From Streptomyces xiaopingdaonensis (GTDB taxonomy: Bacteria; Actinomycetota; Actinomycetes; Streptomycetales; Streptomycetaceae): 64,000 bases of DNA. The translations under genes were made by a program, and so were the position numbers. Below, piece after piece: positions 1 through 7,603 of the stretch. Within the stretch, counting starts at the first letter, position 1; each line of letters opens with the position of its first letter. The stretch spans positions 33,330 through 97,329 of the forward strand of contig NZ_AJTQ01000257.1 in assembly GCF_000262345.1 (NCBI RefSeq), in the 5' to 3' direction. The notes beneath the pieces were generated by a model. The model saw only the letters and a program-made list of their open reading frames with translations, searched no databases and was not told the DNA's origin.

Positions 1-458
1 GGCAGCGCGAGTTGCTGGACGAGGTCAGCCGGCTTCGGCCCGGCCAGCATGGCGTCGAGGAACTCGTCCGTCATCCGCTGCACGGCCGGACGCATCGCCT
101 GGACGCGCTTCACCGTGAAGGCACCGCTCACCATGCGGCGCAGCCGCGCGTGTTCGGGATCGTCCATGCCGACGAAGCTCATGTCCGAGTGCCCGCCCCG
201 CGCCATTTCGGGGTCGACGGGGCTGGGGAAGCCCGGGTGCGAGAAGTCGGCGCTGAGACGCGGGTCGGCGAGGAGGGCCTTCTGCTCGGCGTGCCGGGTC
301 ACCACCCACGGGGTGCTCGCACCCCAGGAGGCGACGCGCGTCAGCGGGCCGCGGTCGAAGAGGCCGCGCATCGGGGGCGAGACCCCGAACGGGCAGGAGG
401 CGGCGCGGGGGTTGGGGAACTCGGGGAGGTCGTCGTACGCCTCGGGCGCGAGAGTCAA
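1..458 (-). CDS. Cytochrome P450, 3' part cut by window edge
   Basis: The visible 152 codons are the N-terminal third of a bacterial cytochrome P450 (a heme monooxygenase fed by a ferredoxin). The reading frame has the usual N-terminal layout: a CPFGVSPP segment, WVVTRHAEQKALLADPRLS, and the C-helix motif DPEHARLRRMVSGAFTVKR near residues 102-120. The heme Cys motif lies outside the window. I chose a TTG start at 458 because AAGGA sits about 7 bases upstream; no ATG or GTG fits better. It is the last visible gene of the operon TetR-ferredoxin-reductase-P450, 50 bases after the reductase, so those proteins are its likely redox partners. The substrate cannot be told. Confidence 0.9.
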   Translation of the reverse strand, partial: MTLAPEAYDDLPEFPNPRAASCPFGVSPPMRGLFDRGPLTRVASWGASTPWVVTRHAEQKALLADPRLSADFSHPGFPSPVDPEMARGGHSDMSFVGMDDPEHARLRRMVSGAFTVKRVQAMRPAVQRMTDEFLDAMLAGPKPADLVQQLAL

Positions 459-508
459 GGTGCGTCCTTCGGGGTCTGGGTTGGCGTGCGTCTGTGCGTG
501 CGGGGCCG

Positions 509-1735
509 TCAGGCCGCGGCGCCCGCGGTGGAGAGGGATCTGCTGTGCAGGCGGGCCTGCTTGGCCATGTTCCAGCCGAGTACGGCGTGCGGGCGCTCGC
601 CGCCGTGGACGGCCCGTGTCCTTTCGCCGCCGTAGACGGCCCGTGTCCTTTCGCCGCCGTAGACGGCGACGAACCGGCCGCCCTCCTCGTCGCCCTCGAC
701 GAAGCTGACCTCCGCGCCGGGTCGCGGGGTGCCGAAGACCTGGATCTTCACGTCGAACTGGTCGGTCCAGAAGTACGGGACGGGCGCGTAGGCGACGTCG
801 CCGCCGAGGAGGTTCGCCGCGACGGCGCCGGCCTGCGTCGTGGCGTTGGTGCGGTTCTCCAGCCGGACGTGCGCGCCGAGCCCCTCGTGGTACCAGCGGG
901 CCGCGTCGCCGACCGCGTAGACGCCGTCCGCCGCGCGGCAGCGGGCGTCGCAGACGATGCCGTCGTCGAGGCGGAGGCCGCTCGTCGCGAGCCACTCGGT
1001 GGCCGGCGTGCACCCGACGGCGACGACGACCACGTCGGCGGGGAGCACCTCGCCCGAAGGCAGCCGCACTCCGGTCGCGCGCGCCTGCTCGTGCACGAGT
1101 TCTTCGACGCCCGTGCCGTGGTACTGGCGTACCCCGTTCCGGGCGTGGAGCCGTGCGACGAGTCCGCCCACGCGCTCCCCCAACTGCTCGGAGAGCGGCG
1201 CCGGTTGGAGGCCGACGAGGCTGGTGCGCGCACCGGAGGCGGCGGCGGTCGCGGCGACCTCGGCACCGAGCACGCCGTTGCCGACCACGACGACCCGCCG
1301 GGCCCGTTCGAGCGCACCGCGCAGCGCCACCGCGTCGTCGAGGGTGCGCAGCACGTGCACGCCGTCCACGTCGTCCTGGCCCGGCAGCCGGCGCGGCCGG
1401 AGCCCGGTGGCGAGGACCACCGCCTCCGCCCGCAGCGTGCGCCCGGCGGCCGTGCGCACCGCGCGCGCCTCCGGGTCGAGCGAGACGGCCGCGTCCCCGA
1501 GGACGAACTCGGCGTCGAGCGCGTCCAGCGCGTCCCGGCTGCGCAGTCCGGCACGCTCCGGCTCCCAGGCCCCCGAGAGGACCTGCTTCGACAACGGCGG
1601 CCGGTCGTACGGCAGCCGGTGCTCGGCGCCCAGCACGGTGAGCCGGCCTGCGTAGCCCTTGCGGCGCAGCGCCTCCGCGGTGCCGAGTCCGGCAGCCGAG
1701 GCGCCCACCACGAGCACGCTCCGCGGCGCCCTCAC
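509..1735 (-). CDS. NAD(P)H-dependent ferredoxin reductase (FAD/NAD-binding)
   Basis: A 408-residue flavoprotein of the ferredoxin/rubredoxin reductase family, which passes electrons from NAD(P)H through FAD to the ferredoxin encoded next to it and on to the P450. Visible motifs: N-terminal FAD-binding VVGASAAGLGTAEALRRKG, a central NAD-binding VVVGNGVLGAEVAATAA, and YAVGDAARW before the C-terminal domain. The GTG start at 1735 overlaps the ferredoxin stop (GTGA), implying translational coupling. The odd part is the C-terminus: a nine-residue unit VYGGERTRA occurs in near-identical tandem just before VLGWNMAKQ, where I expect a single GG(E/D)R stretch (see the repeat at 581-661). Confidence 0.92.
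   Translation of the reverse strand: MRAPRSVLVVGASAAGLGTAEALRRKGYAGRLTVLGAEHRLPYDRPPLSKQVLSGAWEPERAGLRSRDALDALDAEFVLGDAAVSLDPEARAVRTAAGRTLRAEAVVLATGLRPRRLPGQDDVDGVHVLRTLDDAVALRGALERARRVVVVGNGVLGAEVAATAAASGARTSLVGLQPAPLSEQLGERVGGLVARLHARNGVRQYHGTGVEELVHEQARATGVRLPSGEVLPADVVVVAVGCTPATEWLATSGLRLDDGIVCDARCRAADGVYAVGDAARWYHEGLGAHVRLENRTNATTQAGAVAANLLGGDVAYAPVPYFWTDQFDVKIQVFGTPRPGAEVSFVEGDEEGGRFVAVYGGERTRAVYGGERTRAVHGGERPHAVLGWNMAKQARLHSRSLSTAGAAA
581..661. repeat. 27-bp in-frame tandem repeat in the reductase gene
   Basis: Two exact 27-bp copies (608-634 and 635-661) plus one degenerate copy (581-607) inside the ferredoxin reductase gene. On the minus strand they encode VYGGERTRA, VYGGERTRA and VHGGERPHA. 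The length is a multiple of three, so the frame survives. It looks like recent slippage or duplication adding 18 residues to the C-terminal domain. Confidence 0.9.
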
Positions 1736-1932
1736 ACGTCCTCGCCGAGACGGATCGCCGCGGCCGGGCAGACCTCGGCCGACTCCCGTACGGCCTCGTG
1801 GAGTTCGGCGGGCGGGTCGGCGTCGAGGAGGACGACGATGCCGTCCTCCTCGCGCTGGTCGAAGACGTCGGGGGCGATGAGGACGCACTGCCCCGCGCCG
1901 CAGCACTTCTCCTCGTCAACGCTGAGCTTCAC
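1732..1932 (-). CDS. 3Fe-4S type ferredoxin
   Basis: A 66-residue ferredoxin of the type that serves actinomycete P450s. The cluster ligands are visible as CCGAGQC near residues 10-16 and a single CP near residue 54 (EVCPAAAI). The position that would be the fourth Cys of a 4Fe-4S site is filled by small residues, which fits a 3Fe-4S cluster. The GTG start at 1932 overlaps the TetR stop as GTGA and is preceded by AAGGAGA. The stop overlaps the reductase GTG, so TetR, ferredoxin and reductase are translated as a coupled set. Its role would be to carry electrons from the reductase to the P450. Confidence 0.93.
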   Translation of the reverse strand: MKLSVDEEKCCGAGQCVLIAPDVFDQREEDGIVVLLDADPPAELHEAVRESAEVCPAAAIRLGEDV

Positions 1933-2612
1933 GGTCGGATGTCTCCTTGCCTTGGGTTTCGGATGGTGCGCGCCGGCTCCGTGACCTCTGCGGTCAGCAG
2001 GCCGACGAGTGCGTCGACGAGCCCTTGGGACGCCTCCTCCCAGGACTCGCGGGGACCGCCCTCGGCGAGGGCGCGCTCCCGTTCCGCCCCGACGGCGGTG
2101 ACGAGTTGGCGCGCCATCGTGCCGCGGCTCTCCCGGACGGGAGGCGGCAGGTGGTCGAGGCGGCGGCCGAGTCCGTCGAGGATGCGCCGCAGGTGCGGAC
2201 GTGCGCACGCCTCCTCGCCGACGAGCTTCCCGAGCGCGGGTTCTGTCATCACCTGCGCGCTGAACCTGGCGCTCCAGGAAGGGACGCCGAGCGACGCGAG
2301 ATACCTCAGCGGCGGCCGTGCGAGGCACTCGACCCAGCCCCGGACATCGTCGCCCGGCGGGCCGCCCGCCAGGCACCTCCCGCGCAGCCCGTCGACCTGC
2401 TCGCCGTGGCGCGCCATGATCGCGCGCACCAACTCGGTCCTGCTGCCGAAGTGGTAGCCGACCGCCGTGACGTTGCGCTGCCCGACGGCCTCGCCGATCC
2501 GGCGGTTGGAGACGGCGAGCAGCCCGTGCTCGGCGTAGAGCCGCTCGGCGGCCACCATGAGCGCCTCACGGGTCCTGCCGGCACGGTCCCGGTGTGCGCG
2601 CGTCACCGTCAT
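1929..2612 (-). CDS. TetR/AcrR-family transcriptional regulator
   Basis: A 227-residue regulator. The N-terminal TetR helix-turn-helix covers about residues 15-60 (REALMVAAERLYAEHG, then RRIGEAVGQRNVTAVGYHFG). The rest is a helical ligand-binding domain rich in Leu/Arg. The ATG at 2612 shares its A with the stop of the upstream P450 remnant, so translation probably depends on that leader. Family members usually repress their own operon and a neighbouring exporter. A 16/20 palindrome at 2979-2998 between this operon and the divergent MFS gene is the likely operator. The ligand is unknown; a P450 substrate or product is plausible. Confidence 0.92.
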   Translation of the reverse strand: MTVTRAHRDRAGRTREALMVAAERLYAEHGLLAVSNRRIGEAVGQRNVTAVGYHFGSRTELVRAIMARHGEQVDGLRGRCLAGGPPGDDVRGWVECLARPPLRYLASLGVPSWSARFSAQVMTEPALGKLVGEEACARPHLRRILDGLGRRLDHLPPPVRESRGTMARQLVTAVGAERERALAEGGPRESWEEASQGLVDALVGLLTAEVTEPARTIRNPRQGDIRP

Positions 2613-2911
2613 CAGGCGACGGGGAGTCGGGGCAGCGGAGCGGTGAGCAGCCCCTCGGCGCGCAACTCGGGTGCGGCGGCGAAGGCCCCTTGCGAGTCCC
2701 CCGCCGCGGTGCGTGCCGCGTCGGGACGCGGCAGGCCCTCCCGGCTGAAGCGCGGGGCGAAGAGCGCCGTGCGTACGTCCGCGTACCGGGCGGCCTCCTC
2801 CCCGCTGGGCCAGGTGACTCGCGCGACGCGCAACTGCGCCCCTTCCGCGGCCGGTTGGAGCGGTGTCCGCACCTTCGGCGGACAGGGGGCGGGTTCCTGC
2901 GCATCGATCAC
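2612..2911 (-). pseudogene. Truncated cytochrome P450 N-terminal remnant
   Basis: A 99-codon frame with a strong AGGAGG about 6 bases before a GTG start at 2911. Its middle part matches the start of a P450: RYADVRTALFAPRFSREG corresponds to the usual RYADVRAVLSDPRFSR segment, preceded by a PLQPAAE...L stretch. After residue 75 the similarity stops and the frame ends in a low-complexity Ala/Leu/Pro tail, with no C-helix, I-helix or heme motif. It cannot be an active P450. It is the first gene of the operon and its stop overlaps the TetR start, so it may persist as a translated leader that couples expression of TetR. Confidence 0.6.
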
Positions 2912-2978
2912 GGAGGACCTCCTGGGACGGCAGCGGTCGGTGGGGGCTCCTGAGGGAGTGAACACCTGCGACGCCGAT

Positions 2979-2998
2979 TAAGTCAATCGACTGATTTA
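2979..2998. promoter_or_regulatory. Candidate TetR operator between divergent genes
   Basis: TAAGTCAATCGACTGATTTA matches its own reverse complement at 16 of 20 positions and is centred on TCGA. It is one of few AT-rich patches here and sits between the P450 operon (start 2911, minus) and the MFS gene (start 3038, plus), where a TetR repressor could control both. Binding is inferred. Confidence 0.6.
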
Positions 2999-3037
2999 TA
3001 GTTGCCGCAAACATCTGCCCAGCGGGAGGGGAACGTC

Positions 3038-4504
3038 TTGAAGCAGGAGTCAACTCGTACCGGAGGAGTCGTCGGCGTACTGGCCCTCGCCGGCACGACG
3101 GCCGCGGTGATGCAGACCCTCGTCACACCGCTGCTGCCGAAGCTGCCCGGCATCCTCGACACCACGCCGGGGAACGCGACTTGGGTCATCACCGTCACCC
3201 TGCTCGTCTCCGCCGTCTGCGTACCGGTGACGGGCCGGCTCGGCGACATGCTCGGCAAGCGCCGCATGCTGCTGTGCTGCACGGTCCCGCTGTTCCTCGG
3301 CTCCGTGGTGTGCGCCCTCTCGTCGAGCGTCGTGCCGATGGTCCTCGGACGCGGGCTCCAGGGCATGGGGATGGGCATGGTCCCGCTCGGGATCGCGCTG
3401 CTCCGGGACGTGATGCCGCCGGAGCGGCTCAGCTCCTCGATCGCGCTGGTGAGCGCCTCGTTGGGGATCGGCGGCGGGCTGGGGCTGCCGATCTCGGCCG
3501 CGGTCGCGCAGTACGCCAACTGGCGTGTGCTCTTCTGGGGTTCGGCCGTGCTCGCCCTGCTGATCGCTCTGCTCGTGCGCAGTGTAGTGCCGGCGGGGTC
3601 GGCGGTGCCGTCGAGCACGCGGGGGCAGCGCTTCGACGCGCCAGGCGCGGTCGGGCTCGGCGCCGGGCTCGTCTGCCTGCTCCTCGCGGTCTCCAAGGGA
3701 GCGGACTGGGGCTGGGCCTCCGGCACGACGCTCGGCCTCTTCTCCGCCGCCGCGCTGCTCTTCCTCGCCTGGGGAGCCTGGGAGTTGCGCACCCGCGAGC
3801 CGCTCGTCGACCTGCGGGCGACCGCCGAGCCCCGGGTGCTGCTCACCAACGTCGCGTCGGTCTTCACGAGCTTCGCGATGTACGCGAGCATGCTGGTGAT
3901 GCCGCAGCTCCTCCAGTTCCCCGAGGAGACCGGGTACGGCCTCGGCCAGTCGCTCCTCGCCTCCGGGCTGTGGATGGCTCCCGGCGGCCTGACGATGATG
4001 CTCGTCTCCCCGCTCGGCGGGAGGCTGACCGACGCGCGAGGGCCGAAGACGACGCTCATCAGCGGCGCCCTCGTCATCGCGGGCGGCTACGCCGTCTCGC
4101 TGCTGCTCATGGGCTCCGCCTGGGGGATCATGCTCGCGATCATGGTCATCAACGGTGGCGTCGGGCTCGCGTACGGCTCGATCCCCGCGCTCATCATGGG
4201 CTCCGTGCCGCAGTCGGAGACCGCGGCGGCCAACGGGTTCAACACCCTGCTGCGGGCGCTCGGCACGTCGATAGGCGCCGCGGTGATCGGCGTCCTCCTC
4301 GCGCAACTGACCACCACGGCCGGCGGCCGCACCCTCACCTCCGAGACCGGTTTCCGCACCGGGCTGCTCGTCGGCTGCGGCGTCGCGCTCGTCGCCGTCG
4401 CCGTCGCCGCCGTGATCCCGGCGGCACGCCGGGCCGCCGGCCCGGACGAGGACGCGCCGTCCGGCACCGAGCCCGCCGAGCCGCAACCGGCCGGGCGCGA
4501 CTGA
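3038..4504 (+). CDS. MFS drug efflux transporter (DHA2-like)
   Basis: A 488-residue inner-membrane transporter with many hydrophobic helices. The motif A loop is visible as GRLGDMLGKRRMLL near residues 68-81. The length and helix number fit the 14-helix proton-coupled drug exporters, and the hydrophilic tail (residues 465-488) is Pro/Glu rich. I chose the TTG at 3038 because GGGAGGGGA lies 6 bases upstream; an earlier TTG at 3002 has no such site. It is divergent from the TetR/P450 operon and shares the operator region, so it probably exports the compound that the P450 makes or removes. Confidence 0.9.
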   Translation: MKQESTRTGGVVGVLALAGTTAAVMQTLVTPLLPKLPGILDTTPGNATWVITVTLLVSAVCVPVTGRLGDMLGKRRMLLCCTVPLFLGSVVCALSSSVVPMVLGRGLQGMGMGMVPLGIALLRDVMPPERLSSSIALVSASLGIGGGLGLPISAAVAQYANWRVLFWGSAVLALLIALLVRSVVPAGSAVPSSTRGQRFDAPGAVGLGAGLVCLLLAVSKGADWGWASGTTLGLFSAAALLFLAWGAWELRTREPLVDLRATAEPRVLLTNVASVFTSFAMYASMLVMPQLLQFPEETGYGLGQSLLASGLWMAPGGLTMMLVSPLGGRLTDARGPKTTLISGALVIAGGYAVSLLLMGSAWGIMLAIMVINGGVGLAYGSIPALIMGSVPQSETAAANGFNTLLRALGTSIGAAVIGVLLAQLTTTAGGRTLTSETGFRTGLLVGCGVALVAVAVAAVIPAARRAAGPDEDAPSGTEPAEPQPAGRD

Positions 4505-4687
4505 CCTCCGCGACGGGCGCACCGGAGGGAGCCGACGGCCCGGCCCCGCTCGCCCGTCCCGTGACGGTGCGCCGGACGGCCGGCGGCGGGCCCCGCCCGG
4601 GTGAACCCGCGCCCGCGGTTGGCGCGGCGGCGTGAGTCGGCCGTGGCGGGCGGGCCAGTGTGCCTCGTCTCGCGGGAGAGGACGGAC

Positions 4688-5734
4688 ATGGCGGAGGCAG
4701 AGCGCGCGGGGGTCGCGGTGGTGACGGGCGGTTCCGCAGGCGTCGGGCGGGCCGCGGTACGGGAGTTCGCGCGGCGCGGCTACGACGTGGCGGTGCTGGC
4801 GCGCGGGCGGGCCGGGCTGGAGGGCGCCGTCGCCGAAGTCGAGCGGGAGGGGCGTCGGGCGCTGGCCGTCCGGACCGACGTGGCGGAGTGGGAGGAGGTG
4901 CGCGACGCGGCGGCCCGCGTCGAGGAGGAGCTGGGCACGATCGACGTGTGGGCGAACGTCGCTTTCGTCGGCTCGCTCTCGTTCGCCTGGGACACCCCGA
5001 TCGCGGAAATCCACCGGACCACCGGCGTCACCTACCTCGGGCAGGTGCACGGAACGTTGGCCGCGCTGGAGCGGATGCGCCCGCGCGACCGCGGCGTCGT
5101 CGTGAACGTCGGCTCCGCGATGGCGTTCCGCTCGATCCCGTTGCAGTCGGCGTACTGCGGGGCCAAGCACGCCGTGCAGGGTTTCTCCGAGTCGGTCGTC
5201 ACGGAGCTGCGCCACGAGGGCAGCTCCGTACGGCTCTGCCAGGTCCAGCTCCCCGGGCTCAACACCACCCAGTTCAACTGGAACGCCTCCCGGATGCCGC
5301 ACCATCCGATGCCCGTGCCCCCGGTCTACCAACCGGAGGTGGCGGCGCGGGCGATCGCCCACCTCGCGCAGCACCCGCGGCGCAACCTGTGGGTCGGGGT
5401 CCCCACGGCGTACACGATCCTCGGGGAGCGGCTGGCGCCCAAGCTCGTCGACCTCTACCTCGCCCGCACCGGCGTCTCCTCCCAGCAGACCGAGGCCGAC
5501 CTGCCGCGCTGGGGCAGCAACGTCTTCGCGCCGCGGGACGAGGAGTACGACAGAGGCGCGCACGGTCCGTTCAACGCCCTTGCGCACGACCGCGATCCGG
5601 TGCTGTGGCTCTCCGTCCACCGGTGGCGCGTCCTCCTCGGCGCGGCGGCAGCGGCGGCGTGCACGGCGCTCGCCCGCCGGAAGACCCGCCGCTCGATGCC
5701 GCAAGCGGGTGGCCGACGGCGCCCGCGGTGTTGA
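4688..5734 (+). CDS. SDR-family oxidoreductase
   Basis: A 348-residue short-chain dehydrogenase/reductase. The Rossmann motif TGGSAGVG is at residues 13-20 and the catalytic pair YCGAKHA near residue 155, with the Ser-containing VNVGSAMAF ahead of it. The protein is about 100 residues longer than a classical SDR. The extra C-terminal part ends in a short hydrophobic stretch (VLLGAAAAAACTALA) and an Arg-rich tail, so it may touch the membrane. The ATG at 4688 follows GGGAGAGG. A 59-base gap separates it from the ThDP enzyme gene, so they may be one operon. Substrate unknown. Confidence 0.9.
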   Translation: MAEAERAGVAVVTGGSAGVGRAAVREFARRGYDVAVLARGRAGLEGAVAEVEREGRRALAVRTDVAEWEEVRDAAARVEEELGTIDVWANVAFVGSLSFAWDTPIAEIHRTTGVTYLGQVHGTLAALERMRPRDRGVVVNVGSAMAFRSIPLQSAYCGAKHAVQGFSESVVTELRHEGSSVRLCQVQLPGLNTTQFNWNASRMPHHPMPVPPVYQPEVAARAIAHLAQHPRRNLWVGVPTAYTILGERLAPKLVDLYLARTGVSSQQTEADLPRWGSNVFAPRDEEYDRGAHGPFNALAHDRDPVLWLSVHRWRVLLGAAAAAACTALARRKTRRSMPQAGGRRRPRC

Positions 5735-5793
5735 CCGGCGGCCCGTGAGGGTACGGCCTGCTCGCACTTTCCGCCGACGAGAGAAGCCGCGCC

Positions 5794-7599
5794 GTGCCGA
5801 AGACCTCCGATTTCATCCTCGATCGTCTGCGGGCCTGGGGCATCGGCCGCGTCTACGGGTACCCGGGCGACGGCATCAACAGCCTTCTCGGTGCGTTCGA
5901 CCGCGCCGAAGGCGACCCGGAGTTCATCCAGACGCGGCACGAGGAGATGGCCGCGTTCATGGCGACGGGACAGGCCAAGTTCACCGGCGAACTGGCCTGC
6001 TGCATGGCGACCTCCGGCGGCGGCACCATCCACCTGCTCAACGGCCTCTACGACGCCAAGCTCGACCACCAGCCCGTCCTCGCCGTCATCGGCCAGCAGA
6101 AGCGCATCGCGCTGGGCTCCGCCTACCAGCAGGAGATCGACCCCAACACGCTCTACAAGGACGTCACCGAGTACGTGCAGACCTGCATGCACCCCGCGCA
6201 GGCACGGCAGTTGATCGACCGGGCGTGCAAGGTGGCGCTGGCGAACCGCACGGTCGCCGCCGTGATCGTGCCGGAGGACGTGGCGGAGGAGGAGGCGCAG
6301 CCCTCGCCGCCGCGGGAGCACGGCGCCGTCTACACGAGCGTCGGCTGGACGAAGCCGCGGGTGATCCCGCCCGAGTCGGAGCTGCGCAAGGCGGCCGGCA
6401 TCCTCAACGCGGGAGAGAAGGTCGCGATGCTCGTCGGCCAGGGGGCCGCCGGCGCCTCCGACGAGGTGGCACGCGTCGCCGACCTGCTCGGCGCCGGGGT
6501 GGCGAAGACGTCCCTCGGCCGGGCCGTGCTGCCCGATGAACTCCCCTACGTCACCGGCCCGATCGGCCTGCTCGGCTCCACCGCGAGCTACGCGATGATG
6601 CAGGGCGCCGACACGCTCCTGATGGTCGGCACCAGCTTCCCGTACGCCGAGTGGCTCCCCGAAGAGGGCCAGTGCAAGGCCGTCGAGATCGACGTCGACG
6701 GCCGCCTGATCGGCATCCGCTATCCGATCGACGCCCACCTCGTCGGCGACTCCAAGGACACCCTCGGCGCGCTGCTGCCGATGCTGGAGCAGAAGACCGA
6801 CACCGCGTGGCGCGACAGCCTCGTCGAGCAGGTGCGCGAGTGGTGGGAGGTGCTCGACGACCGCGCGCACGAGAAGGCGAAGCCGCTCAACCCCGAACTG
6901 GTCGCGCACGAACTCTCCAAGCGGCTGCCGGACGAGGCCATCCTGACCACGGACGCGGGCTCGGTGGCCACCTGGTGGTCCCGGCACCTCAAGCTGCGCG
7001 AGGGGATGCAGGCGTCCCTCGCGGGAAACCTCGCCACCATGGGCCCCGGAACGCCCTACGCCATCGCCGCGAAGTTCGCCTACCCGGACCGGCCCGTGAT
7101 CGCGATGGTCGGCGACGGCGTCTTCCAGATGAACGGCATGAACGAGCTGATCACCGTCAAGCGCTACCTCGACCGCCTCAAGGGCTCCCCGCTGGTCTTC
7201 TGCGTCTTCAACAACCAGGACCTCAACCAGGTCACCTGGGAGCAGCGCGCCATGGCGGGCGAGCCCAAGTTCCCCGGCTCGCAGGACATCCCGGATGTTC
7301 CGTACGCGGAGTGGGCGAAGCTGCTCGGCCTCAAGGGCATCCGCTGCGACAGCCCGAAGAAGATCGGCAGCGCCTGGGACGAGGCGCTCTCCGCCGACCT
7401 CCCCGTCGTGCTGGAGGTCGTCGTCGATCCGGAGATCCCGCCGATCCCGCCGCACATCGGCAAGATGCAGGCGAAGAAGGCGGCGGCCGCACTCCGCAAG
7501 GGCGACCCGCAGGCCTGGGGCATCGCGACGAAGGGCGCCAAGCAGAAGGGGCACGAGTTCACCGAGTCGCTCAAACGCCGCCTGCCGGACGGGGATTGA
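5794..7599 (+). CDS. ThDP-dependent enzyme (pyruvate oxidase/acetolactate synthase-like)
   Basis: A 601-residue thiamine-diphosphate enzyme with the three-domain layout of the pyruvate oxidase/acetolactate synthase family. The catalytic Glu lies in TRHEEMAAF near residue 51. The central domain covers roughly 200-330. The ThDP/Mg motif begins with GDGVFQMNGMNEL near residue 440 and ends with NNQDLN. The likely chemistry is decarboxylation of a 2-oxo acid such as pyruvate, but the oxidant or acceptor cannot be read from the sequence. The GTG start at 5794 is preceded by GAGAGAAG. The GH15 gene starts only 4 bases after the stop, which indicates co-translation. Confidence 0.9.
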   Translation: MPKTSDFILDRLRAWGIGRVYGYPGDGINSLLGAFDRAEGDPEFIQTRHEEMAAFMATGQAKFTGELACCMATSGGGTIHLLNGLYDAKLDHQPVLAVIGQQKRIALGSAYQQEIDPNTLYKDVTEYVQTCMHPAQARQLIDRACKVALANRTVAAVIVPEDVAEEEAQPSPPREHGAVYTSVGWTKPRVIPPESELRKAAGILNAGEKVAMLVGQGAAGASDEVARVADLLGAGVAKTSLGRAVLPDELPYVTGPIGLLGSTASYAMMQGADTLLMVGTSFPYAEWLPEEGQCKAVEIDVDGRLIGIRYPIDAHLVGDSKDTLGALLPMLEQKTDTAWRDSLVEQVREWWEVLDDRAHEKAKPLNPELVAHELSKRLPDEAILTTDAGSVATWWSRHLKLREGMQASLAGNLATMGPGTPYAIAAKFAYPDRPVIAMVGDGVFQMNGMNELITVKRYLDRLKGSPLVFCVFNNQDLNQVTWEQRAMAGEPKFPGSQDIPDVPYAEWAKLLGLKGIRCDSPKKIGSAWDEALSADLPVVLEVVVDPEIPPIPPHIGKMQAKKAAAALRKGDPQAWGIATKGAKQKGHEFTESLKRRLPDGD

Positions 7600-7603
7600 C
7601 ACC

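Noticed and set aside
1..4504. Part of a natural-product cluster
   Set aside because: A P450, redox partners and exporter are suggestive, but no PKS, NRPS, terpene or similar core enzyme lies in the window.
3050..5767. 905-codon minus-strand frame over the MFS and SDR genes
   Set aside because: Antisense shadow; the plus-strand genes have clear motifs and ribosome sites.
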